Positions 1-5,570 of a stretch of DNA of 5,570 bases are shown here, piece by piece. The notes below the pieces were generated by a model. The model searched no databases and had not been told where the DNA came from. It worked only from the letters and a program-made list of their open reading frames with translations. Both the position numbers and the translations under genes were made by a program. The DNA is from CAJQQY01 sp964352225 (lineage in GTDB: Bacteria; Bacteroidota; Bacteroidia; Chitinophagales; Saprospiraceae), in contig CAYGRM010000425.1 of the NCBI GenBank assembly GCA_964352225.1, positions 1-5,570 of the forward strand, read 5' to 3'. Position 1 is the first letter of the stretch. The number at the start of each line of letters is the position of its first letter.

Positions 1-11
1 ATTATTCTAGT

Positions 12-42
12 TTTGCAAGAATTTATTTTTTTAAAAAATTTG
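12..42 (+). promoter_or_regulatory. Weak candidate Bacteroidetes-type promoter for sppA
   Basis: A TTTG at 12-15 is followed, after a 19-bp spacer, by AAAATTTG at 35-42. The Bacteroidetes primary sigma factor consensus is TTTG, a spacer of about 19-21 bp, then TAnnTTTG. The spacing fits, but the -7 box misses the T of the TA pair. If used, transcription would start near 48-50 and leave a leader of about 70 nt. The DNA is so AT-rich that a chance match is quite possible. Confidence 0.3.
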
Positions 43-49
43 CCCTAAA

Positions 50-96
50 TCAGAATTAAAAATCTCTTCAATAAAAGCTGTTTCAGAATTAAAAAT
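50..96 (+). repeat. 14-bp direct repeat in the sppA leader
   Basis: The sequence TCAGAATTAAAAAT occurs at 50-63 and again at 83-96, exactly 33 bp apart (about three helical turns). Both copies lie between the candidate promoter and the sppA start codon. It could be a regulator site pair or a small local duplication; no known binding site is recognised. Confidence 0.6.
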
Positions 97-121
97 TATA
101 CTCAAAAATTTAAATACTAAT

Positions 122-1918
122 ATGAAAGATTTCGTCAAGTTTGTTTTTGCTTCCTGTTTGGGAGTCGCTATTGCAGGAATTGCATTAATTTTTGTAGGTA
201 CCTCTGCGGTAGCTGGATTAATCTCAGGGGTGAGTGGTGAAGGAGCTTCCCCTGCTGCTAAACCAAACTCAGTTTTAAATATTTCACTTCAATCTCAAAT
301 ACCTGAGAAGACTAATAACGTCCAAGTAGATCAATTTCAATTAGAAATGGATAATATTATTGGTGTTCACGATATAGCACGAAGTATTAAATATGCTCAA
401 ACAGATGATAATATTCAGGGTATCATGATTGATTTGACCAGCGCTAGTTTGGGACAGGCCAATGCTGCTTACCTTAGGGAAACCATCATTGATTTCAAAG
501 AAAGTGGAAAATTTGTTTTAGCATATGCTCCAGCTTATTCCAAAGGAACTTACTATTTAGCCTCAGCTGCGGATCAAGTTTACATTAATCCATTTTCAGT
601 TATGGAATTTGACGGCTTTGCAGCAAGCATTCCTTTTTTCAAAGGTATGTTGGATAAATTAGGGGTAAAAATGCAGGTAAAATATGCTGGTCAATTCAAA
701 AGTGCAACTGAACCATTCCGACTTTTTGAAATGAGTGAGCAAAACAAATTACAGGTCAGAGAGTATTTGGAAGGTATGTACAAGGTTTACCTTGAAGACA
801 TCGCAGCTTCTCGAAATATGACGCCTAGCCAATTAAGAGCAATTGCTAATGAAGGTATTTTATTAAATTCTAAAGAAGCAATGGGAGCTGGATTAATCGA
901 TGGAATCAAATATAAGGATGAAGTATTAACAGAGTTACGAACTAGACTGGGGTTAGCTAACGATGATAAAATTCCGTCAATTGGCCTATACGATTATGCT
1001 GAATTTGTTGGCTCTAAAAAAGATTTAACCTCAGGTAATAAGATTGCCATAGTTTATGCAGAAGGATCAATTGTCGATGGTGAAGGAGATTTAGGAAGTG
1101 TGGGTGGTGATAAATATGCCAGAATCATCCGAAAAGCTAGACAAGATGATAAAGTTAAAGCGATAGTAATAAGAGTGAACTCAGGAGGAGGAAGTGGTAT
1201 GGCTTCTGAAAATATTTGGAGAGAAATTGAGTTAGCCAAGGCTGATGGGAAGACTGTAATTACTTCCATGGGTGATGTTGCTGCTTCTGGTGGGTATTAT
1301 ATTGCTTGTAACTCTGATGCCATTTTAGCTCAATCAAATACGATAACTGGGTCAATTGGAGTTTTCGCGATGATTCCAAGTTTCCAAGCAGGAATGCGTG
1401 ATCATTTAGGAATAGAAGTAGATACCGTTAAAACCACTAAATTTGCCACTAGCATTTCTCCATTTTTTGATATGAGTGATGAAGAAGGAGATCGAATTCA
1501 AAAATATATTGATGAATTTTATGATCACTTTTTGTTGAGAGTTTCTGAAGGTCGTGGGAAATCTAAAGAGCAAATTCATGAGATTGCTCAAGGTCGAGTT
1601 TGGACTGGTAAAACTGCCTTAGAAATTGGCTTAGTGGATGAATTGGGAGATCTCGAAGATGCCATCGCATTGGCCGCAGAAAAAGCTGGAATCTCTGATT
1701 ATCGATTAAAGGAATATCCAGAAGTTAAAGAACCAATCCAACAATTCATTGATAATATTACTGGGAAGGATGGAAAAGAACCAATGGCTAACAAATCTGT
1801 CAATACATTGTTACAAAGTGAACTGGGTGAGATGTACCCTCACGTAAAAGCATTAAAAGAAATGATGCAAACGAAAGGTGTACAAGCTAGAATACCTTAT
1901 TTGATTGATTTCAAGTAA
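122..1918 (+). CDS. sppA: Signal peptide peptidase SppA, long (67K) form
   Basis: This membrane-bound serine protease degrades signal peptides left in the membrane after protein export, and other membrane peptides. The 598-residue length matches the long form (E. coli SppA is 618) with two tandem Clp/crotonase-like protease domains. Residues about 6-34 form one hydrophobic N-terminal anchor, so the body should lie outside the cytoplasm. The N-terminal domain (about 50-270) carries the general-base lysine, K193 in QFKSATEPF. The C-terminal domain (about 305-520) carries the nucleophile, S389 in GDVAASGGYY, followed by TGSIGVF at 409-415. The 196-residue separation of K193 and S389 agrees with the K209/S409 dyad of E. 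coli. The ATG at 122 places the anchor directly at the N-terminus; no Shine-Dalgarno sequence precedes it, as is usual in Bacteroidetes. One oddity is NSGGGS at 353-358, where relatives typically have NSPGGS. The gene is monocistronic as far as the window shows and ends before a strong terminator. Confidence 0.96.
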   Translation: MKDFVKFVFASCLGVAIAGIALIFVGTSAVAGLISGVSGEGASPAAKPNSVLNISLQSQIPEKTNNVQVDQFQLEMDNIIGVHDIARSIKYAQTDDNIQGIMIDLTSASLGQANAAYLRETIIDFKESGKFVLAYAPAYSKGTYYLASAADQVYINPFSVMEFDGFAASIPFFKGMLDKLGVKMQVKYAGQFKSATEPFRLFEMSEQNKLQVREYLEGMYKVYLEDIAASRNMTPSQLRAIANEGILLNSKEAMGAGLIDGIKYKDEVLTELRTRLGLANDDKIPSIGLYDYAEFVGSKKDLTSGNKIAIVYAEGSIVDGEGDLGSVGGDKYARIIRKARQDDKVKAIVIRVNSGGGSGMASENIWREIELAKADGKTVITSMGDVAASGGYYIACNSDAILAQSNTITGSIGVFAMIPSFQAGMRDHLGIEVDTVKTTKFATSISPFFDMSDEEGDRIQKYIDEFYDHFLLRVSEGRGKSKEQIHEIAQGRVWTGKTALEIGLVDELGDLEDAIALAAEKAGISDYRLKEYPEVKEPIQQFIDNITGKDGKEPMANKSVNTLLQSELGEMYPHVKALKEMMQTKGVQARIPYLIDFK

Positions 1919-1989
1919 AAAATAACAATACAATTACAAAGGATCTTTGGAAATAATTTGATTCCTTACGTTCGCTTTTATTATTTTTT

Positions 1990-2026
1990 AAAAACCCTTT
2001 TACGTATCAACGTAAAAGGGTTTTTT
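1990..2026. terminator. Strong bidirectional intrinsic terminator between sppA and gpsA
   Basis: A perfect 15-bp inverted repeat pairs 1990-2004 (AAAAACCCTTTTACG) with 2011-2025, closing a 6-nt TATCAA loop. The stem starts with five A and ends in a run of six T (2021-2026), so it reads as stem plus U-tract on either strand. It lies 71 bp past the sppA stop and 63 bp past the gpsA stop on the other strand, so one element probably ends both convergent transcripts. Confidence 0.9.
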
Positions 2027-2089
2027 GTTTCCTAACTTTTTTCAAATGATTATTTTGAATCGAATTTGATACATCTTCAAGATGACTTC

Positions 2090-3130
2090 TTACAAAAAAT
2101 CTACATCCACATCATAAGGATAACTAATCAAATACTTCAATGCTTTCTCCACTTCGAATCCTTCAAAAACTGCTTTGTATAACATCTGAGTAATCGGAAC
2201 TCTGATCTTATGATGTCTGGAAAGGTGATTGAAAATTTTAAGCGTTCTCACCCCTTCCGCCAACTCTGGCATCGTCTTCATAATTTCTTGAATGGACTCG
2301 CCTTGCCCCAATCTTTTCCCAAAGGTAAAATTCCGACTATCTTCGCTTGTTGCCGTTGCAATCAAATCACCAATTCCGGCTGTCCCTAAAAATGCACTTT
2401 TATCAATATTAAAAGCTTTGGCAAAATAGATCATTTCGACCAACCCACGAGTGATTAGCATCGCTTGAATATTCTTCCCCATACCTAACCCACCCAGCAC
2501 TCCCGAGCCAATGGCATAGACATTTTTTAATGCTCCTGCCATTTCTGCTCCCAACATTGACCTAGAACCAAAGACCTGAAATCGAGGTCCTTTCAACACT
2601 TTTTTTCCCAAAACAAATACTTCATCATATAGACTTGCAATTAAAGTGGCAGTAGGTTGACCAGCCATTATTTCAGAAGATAAATTTGGCCCACTTAGGC
2701 ATCCAATTCTTACCACACAACTTTCTTGTTCGATTACATTACTCATCGTGTGAACTTCATGACGAGTTATTTTTCCTTTTTCTAATTTTTCTTCATCTTC
2801 CTCTCTCACATCAAATCCTTTTGTACCATGAATCAAAATATGGTAAGGATGCAGATAAGGCGAAAAACTTTTCATCATCGTTCGAAAGTTAACCGAAGGA
2901 ACAATCGGAAAAATTAAGGTGCAACTTTCTGCCAAAAATTTAGGATCAGAAGTCGCCACGATATTCTCATTGAGTTGGACTCCAAGGTGTTCATGAGTTG
3001 TATTTATTTTTTCTACTAACTCCTTGTTCCTTGCAAATAACAATACATTTGCATTCTCTGAAATCAATTGCGCAATGGAAGTTCCAAAACTCCCCGCACC
3101 AATAACGCCAACCTGTTGTAATGTTTCCAA
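2090..3130 (-). CDS. gpsA: NAD(P)H-dependent glycerol-3-phosphate dehydrogenase
   Basis: This cytoplasmic enzyme reduces dihydroxyacetone phosphate to sn-glycerol 3-phosphate, the backbone for phospholipid synthesis. The 346 residues match the family (E. coli about 339). The Rossmann dinucleotide motif GAGSFG is at 11-16. TKGF at 103-106 has the conserved lysine K104, LSGPNLSSEI is at 145-154, and ALKNVYAIGSG at 200-210 holds the catalytic lysine K202. The C-terminal helical domain has GIGDLIATATSEDSRNFTFG at 252-271, including D255 and the substrate-phosphate-binding R266-N267. A charged stretch, about 108-126, sits between TKGF and the SGPN motif. The start is a TTG codon (3128-3130): an in-frame TAA lies five codons upstream, the first downstream in-frame ATG is at about residue 85, and the Rossmann strand begins at residue 7. 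The only other candidates are rare ATT/ATC codons just upstream. It lies 58 bp downstream of the TlpA-like gene on the same strand, so read-through is possible, but a hairpin separates them. Confidence 0.96.
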   Translation of the reverse strand: METLQQVGVIGAGSFGTSIAQLISENANVLLFARNKELVEKINTTHEHLGVQLNENIVATSDPKFLAESCTLIFPIVPSVNFRTMMKSFSPYLHPYHILIHGTKGFDVREEDEEKLEKGKITRHEVHTMSNVIEQESCVVRIGCLSGPNLSSEIMAGQPTATLIASLYDEVFVLGKKVLKGPRFQVFGSRSMLGAEMAGALKNVYAIGSGVLGGLGMGKNIQAMLITRGLVEMIYFAKAFNIDKSAFLGTAGIGDLIATATSEDSRNFTFGKRLGQGESIQEIMKTMPELAEGVRTLKIFNHLSRHHKIRVPITQMLYKAVFEGFEVEKALKYLISYPYDVDVDFL

Positions 3131-3144
3131 AATGATATTTTTTT

Positions 3145-3175
3145 AAAAAAAAGAGATAAGGTATGTCTGATCTCT
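3145..3175 (-). terminator. Weak terminator or attenuator between the TlpA-like gene and gpsA
   Basis: On the minus strand AGAGAT (3175-3170) and ATCTCT (3157-3152) can pair around a 12-nt loop, and the second arm runs straight into eight T (3152-3145). The stem is only 6 bp and AT-rich, with weak outer A-T pairs after a mismatch, so termination may be partial. It begins 13 bp after the stop of the TlpA-like gene and its T-run ends about 15 nt before the gpsA start codon. Confidence 0.5.
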
Positions 3176-3188
3176 GCTTTAATATTAG

Positions 3189-4274
3189 TTATTTTTCAGC
3201 CAAAGCCTCCTCAATAAAAACCTTTAATTCTTCTTTAATATTCATTGATCCTCCCATTTTACTATTAACTACTTTTCCCTCTTTATTAATTACTACACTC
3301 GTCGGAAACCCTTGCACACCATAGATTTCAATAATTTGACGAGCATTAGGCAGGATTTGAAAATCAAATGGAATCTTTTCTAAAAATTCATTCACCTGAT
3401 TTTTGGAATCAAAAGTGATGGCTAAAAATTCCACATTTTTCCCCGCATATTCCTCCTTTAACTGATTCAAATCAGGAATTTCCATTCGACACGGAGGACA
3501 ATTAATAAACCAAAAATTAATCAATACTACTTTTCCTTTCAAACTCTCTAAACTCACTTTTTTACCATCCAAATTTTCTAAATCAAAATTACTTAATTCA
3601 ACTCCTTTTTCAAAAGCAGTAATCGCAGGAGTTCCCATTAATTTAGATTGCAGTTCTTGCAAGGTAACTGATTTATATTCTTCAGATGGTAAAAACAACT
3701 TTTCATCCACAGGTTTTACTTCCACATTAGTAGCTGAATAATTCACTTTTCCAAAAGGCATATTTAAGGAATATTCCAAGGCAAATCCTTCGGAAGCAAC
3801 ATAAGGACAAAAATTTACTCCTAAGTCATTGGTTAACCAGGCTGTCAAAAATCCATCTCCCATTTTAGCAATCGCTTTTTGACATTCATAACCAGCAACT
3901 ACTTTCTTTTCATTTTGGAAAACCAACTCTCCCATTTCAGGAAGCATTTCCCCAGAATTCTCCAATGCATATTTATCTCCTCTAAAGGTTAAATAATTCG
4001 TTTCCACATTCGTTTTTAAGTCAACCAATTGGAAATTTTCCTGATCTCGTCCATCTAACTTTTTGAAGTGTAATTTTTCTTGATTGAAGGTTCCTCTTGC
4101 CATCGTTCCAAAGTCAGCGGGGTTAAAATATTCTGCGTCTTTCGGCTCCACAACAATACTAAATTCTACCACTCCGGAACTGATTAAAGGAAGATCATTG
4201 GCCATTAAATCCTTCTGTTTTTTAGAGCAACCAAAAAACAACAGAATCAATAGAAAGCAATTAATTAATTTCAT
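3189..4274 (-). CDS. TlpA-like thioredoxin-domain lipoprotein
   Basis: This is a probable extracytoplasmic thiol-disulfide oxidoreductase of the TlpA/ResA kind. Residues 1-15 are a lipoprotein signal peptide ending in LFFGC, with C16 as the likely lipidated cysteine; F at -3 is less common than L/V/I but tolerated. The region after C16 is rich in lysine, with no clear acidic surface-export signal. Residues about 224-361 form the thioredoxin fold: the sheet-forming VVLINFWFIN leads into the redox motif C259-P-P-C262, followed by RMEIPDLNQL, and the cis-proline loop is GFPTS at 322-326 (P324). Relatives usually have Trp before the first active cysteine; here it is Asn. Residues about 30-210 are a separate beta-rich domain. 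The stretch GYECQKA near 128-134 and the later aligned strands vaguely recall the GLPGLI/DUF4412-type proteins of Bacteroidetes, but that assignment is tentative. The natural partner is unknown. The ATG at 4274 directly precedes the signal peptide. It is transcribed towards gpsA and away from the hydrolase. Confidence 0.88.
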   Translation of the reverse strand: MKLINCFLLILLFFGCSKKQKDLMANDLPLISSGVVEFSIVVEPKDAEYFNPADFGTMARGTFNQEKLHFKKLDGRDQENFQLVDLKTNVETNYLTFRGDKYALENSGEMLPEMGELVFQNEKKVVAGYECQKAIAKMGDGFLTAWLTNDLGVNFCPYVASEGFALEYSLNMPFGKVNYSATNVEVKPVDEKLFLPSEEYKSVTLQELQSKLMGTPAITAFEKGVELSNFDLENLDGKKVSLESLKGKVVLINFWFINCPPCRMEIPDLNQLKEEYAGKNVEFLAITFDSKNQVNEFLEKIPFDFQILPNARQIIEIYGVQGFPTSVVINKEGKVVNSKMGGSMNIKEELKVFIEEALAEK

Positions 4275-4302
4275 TTTTGAGAATTTTTAAAGGCTAAATT
4301 TC

Positions 4303-4312
4303 GTTTGCAAAC
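4303..4312. promoter_or_regulatory. 10-bp perfect palindrome GTTTGCAAAC
   Basis: GTTTGCAAAC is perfectly self-complementary and overlaps the candidate -7 box of the TlpA-like gene in the divergent promoter region. A dimeric regulator bound here would block that promoter. Part of the symmetry comes from the promoter TTTG itself, so the operator idea is only a suggestion. Confidence 0.3.
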
Positions 4313-4315
4313 TTA
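4308..4315 (-). promoter_or_regulatory. Candidate -7 box for the TlpA-like gene
   Basis: Read on the minus strand, 4315-4308 is TAAGTTTG, an exact match to the Bacteroidetes -7 consensus TAnnTTTG. It would start transcription near 4302 and give a leader of roughly 28 nt before the ATG at 4274, a sensible distance. No clear TTTG lies 19-21 bp upstream, so the -33 element is poor or absent. Confidence 0.45.
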
Positions 4316-4344
4316 CAAGAATTAAACAACCATTTTAAGTTTAT

Positions 4345-4352
4345 TTCGTTTG
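4345..4352 (+). promoter_or_regulatory. Weak candidate -7 box for the alpha/beta hydrolase gene
   Basis: TTCGTTTG at 4345-4352 differs from TAnnTTTG at one fixed position and would give a leader of about 25 nt before the ATG at 4384. No TTG lies at the proper distance upstream. It is part of a 10-mer, ATTTCGTTTG, that also occurs at 4298-4307, 45 bp away in the same orientation. Confidence 0.25.
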
Positions 4353-4383
4353 AATTTTAGACAGAATACCTAAACAACGTTTC

Positions 4384-5412
4384 ATGAAAAAAATCATTTT
4401 ATTACTCTTTTTATTTTCAAACTTTTCCATATTATTTTCTCAAAATAAGTTTCAACCAACTCAACCTGTGGAAGGACCAGGAAGTGCTATTTATCTTCAC
4501 GATGAAGTAGTCCAATATGATTTTGCTCAAAACCCAGATGGTTTTTGGTTATATGAGCCAGCTAGTCCTCGTCCCGATTCTGCCAATGTAATTGTTTTTA
4601 ATCATGGTTACGGAGGGTATAATCCAATGATTTATGGAAAATGGATTAAGCATTTAGTTCGTAAAGGAAACATTGTGATCTTTCCTCGATACCAAAAGAA
4701 TGTTTATTCGCCTAACCCAAAATATTTTTCCAGCAATGTCAGCCAAGCTATCCGTGATGCTTTCAAAAAAATGGAAAATGGTAATTTCATAAAACCGATC
4801 ACCAGAAATTTTGCCATGGTTGGTCATTCCTATGGAGGAGTAATTACGGCTGATCTAGCCGTTAACTTTGAAAATCATAGCATTCCAAAACCTGTTGCGA
4901 TCCTACTTTGTTCTCCTGGAAGTGGTCCTTTTACAGGAGGTCTTTTAGACTCTTACGAGGCAATACCTGCTGATACCAAAATGATTGTTATGGTTTCGGA
5001 GGATGATAAAATTGTGGGTGATAAATTAGGGAAAAAGATTTTTGAAACTGCTACCAAAGTAGTGCAACGAAATTATATTAACCAACTTCGAGACAATTCA
5101 ACAAGTCCTCCTCACAAAGCTGGTCACAATGAAAGTTACTCCTTAGATATGGATTTTGATAATGGCGTAAGAAATTCTACCACTCGTCGGGCACTTCGAA
5201 AAGCAAAAACCAATAATGTAGATTATTATGGTTATTGGAAAATATTTGATGCACTTCTTGAGTGTAGTCGATCTAATGATTATTGCGAATATGCCTTTGG
5301 AAATACGCCTAAGCAAAAATTCTTAGGACTCAATTCAAATAATCAACCTCTGGTTGAATTAGAAGTTACTCTGCCCAAAAAAGAGGAAAAGGCCACCGTC
5401 TCTGCTCAATAA
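4384..5412 (+). CDS. Secreted alpha/beta hydrolase of unknown substrate
   Basis: This 342-residue serine hydrolase is probably exported. Residues 1-19 form a signal peptide (MKK, a hydrophobic core, then ILFS) with likely cleavage before Q20, typical for Bacteroidetes; there is no lipobox. The alpha/beta-hydrolase fold is clear. The strand NVIVFNHGYGG ends in the oxyanion-hole loop H74-G-Y-G-G. The nucleophile elbow is GHSYGG at 147-152 with S149. The acid is D207 or D208 in the strand-end loop VSEDDKIVG, and the base is probably H248 (KAGHNES), with H244 as an alternative. The layout resembles the chlorophyllase/dienelactone hydrolase/polyester esterase area of the superfamily, so an esterase is the best guess, but the substrate cannot be read from sequence. 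After H248, residues about 251-342 contain C294 and C301, which could form a disulfide, and a charged tail, KKEEK at 332-336. There is no catalytic neighbour to hint at a pathway. The start is the ATG that begins the signal peptide; no Shine-Dalgarno sequence is seen. Confidence 0.88.
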   Translation: MKKIILLLFLFSNFSILFSQNKFQPTQPVEGPGSAIYLHDEVVQYDFAQNPDGFWLYEPASPRPDSANVIVFNHGYGGYNPMIYGKWIKHLVRKGNIVIFPRYQKNVYSPNPKYFSSNVSQAIRDAFKKMENGNFIKPITRNFAMVGHSYGGVITADLAVNFENHSIPKPVAILLCSPGSGPFTGGLLDSYEAIPADTKMIVMVSEDDKIVGDKLGKKIFETATKVVQRNYINQLRDNSTSPPHKAGHNESYSLDMDFDNGVRNSTTRRALRKAKTNNVDYYGYWKIFDALLECSRSNDYCEYAFGNTPKQKFLGLNSNNQPLVELEVTLPKKEEKATVSAQ

Positions 5413-5420
5413 ATTTTTAT

Positions 5421-5444
5421 CCTTAGAGAAGTTATAAGGCTCTA
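5421..5444 (+). other. Small hairpin potential just after the hydrolase stop
   Basis: Two competing short stems can form: CCTTA (5421-5425) with TAAGG (5435-5439), or TAGAG (5424-5428) with CTCTA (5440-5444). Neither is followed by a T-run, so it is not a convincing intrinsic terminator. It begins 9 bp after the TAA at 5410-5412. Confidence 0.25.
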
Positions 5445-5458
5445 GATGATTTCATTTG

Positions 5459-5561
5459 GTTATTAAGTTATTGGTTAATGAGTTATTAGTCGTACAATCT
5501 ATAGAAGTACCCTTTTGGAAATAACTTAATAATCAATAACTCAATAACTCAATAACTTTTT
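5459..5561. repeat. Imperfect inverted repeat made of TTATTRAG-like units
   Basis: The left arm (5459-5490) is a run of 7-8 bp units: TTATTAAG, TTATTGG, TTAATGAG, TTATTAG. The right arm (5524-5556), read on the minus strand, has the same kind of units: TTATTGAG twice, TTATTGA, TTATTAAG. The arms can pair over about 32 bp with a few mismatches and bulges; the outer 15 bp (5459-5473 with 5542-5556) have a single mismatch. The loop of about 33 nt (5491-5523) is not repetitive. Five T follow the right arm (5557-5561), so the structure could also end the hydrolase transcript. It looks like a dispersed intergenic repeat rather than a gene part; the window edge follows closely. Confidence 0.7.
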
Positions 5562-5570
5562 ATAAATGAC

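Noticed and set aside
1..48. Open frame from the window edge ending in TAA at 46-48
   Set aside because: Only 15 codons, very AT-rich and without recognisable protein character; it cannot be told apart from non-coding DNA and overlaps the candidate promoter.
1054..1591. Two short antisense open frames (1054-1269 and 1406-1591) inside sppA
   Set aside because: Both lie opposite well-conserved coding sequence of SppA, have no family features and no start context of their own.
2072..2084. Palindrome CATCTTCAAGATG just past the gpsA stop
   Set aside because: The two 6-bp arms are separated by one base, too close to fold as a hairpin, and a much better terminator lies 50 bp away.
2686..2892. Short plus-strand open frame inside gpsA
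   Set aside because: It is the complement of conserved GpsA coding sequence and encodes a low-complexity Leu/Phe/His-rich product.
4084..4290. Short plus-strand open frame overlapping the start of the TlpA-like gene
   Set aside because: It overlaps the lipoprotein signal peptide region on the other strand and has no domain or translation signal.
5566..5570. ATG at the right edge as the start of a further gene
   Set aside because: Only five bases remain, so there is no coding evidence.
1..5570. A novel defence, mobile or multi-gene accessory system
   Set aside because: All four genes belong to recognisable families with ordinary arrangement and similar base composition; no transposase, integrase, tRNA, CRISPR array or toxin-antitoxin pair is visible.

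Overview
The window is AT-rich chromosomal DNA that looks like it comes from a Bacteroidetes/Bacteroidota bacterium, probably in the Cytophagales (the Algoriphagus/Cyclobacteriaceae area). This rests on several signs: protein style, start sites with no clear Shine-Dalgarno sequence, TAnnTTTG-like promoter boxes, a lipoprotein TlpA-type thioredoxin with its own N-terminal domain, a 'FSQ' signal-peptide end, and the residue pattern of the GpsA protein. The genus is an inference from overall resemblance, not a database match.

Layout. Bases 1-121 are a leader with a weak candidate promoter and a 14-bp direct repeat. Bases 122-1918 (+) encode SppA, a long-form membrane-anchored signal peptide peptidase with both halves of the tandem fold and its Lys/Ser dyad. 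Bases 1919-2089 hold a strong bidirectional intrinsic terminator between SppA and the convergent gene gpsA. Bases 2090-3130 (-) encode GpsA, glycerol-3-phosphate dehydrogenase, which begins at a TTG codon. A 58-bp gap with a small hairpin and T-run on the minus strand separates it from the upstream gene at 3189-4274 (-), a lipoprotein with a C-terminal TlpA-like thioredoxin domain. Bases 4275-4383 are a divergent promoter region with a palindrome and a repeated 10-mer. Bases 4384-5412 (+) encode a secreted alpha/beta hydrolase. Bases 5413-5570 are non-coding and contain an imperfect inverted repeat built from 7-8 bp TTATTRAG-like units.

The genes mostly serve the cell envelope: SppA clears signal peptides and membrane protein fragments, GpsA makes the glycerol-3-phosphate backbone of phospholipids, the TlpA-like lipoprotein does thiol redox chemistry outside the cytoplasm, and the hydrolase is exported. 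They form three separate transcription units, and nothing shows that they work as one pathway. I found no mobile element, RNA gene, CRISPR array or defence system. The least explained items are the terminal repeat element, the N-terminal domain of the TlpA-like protein and the substrate of the hydrolase.
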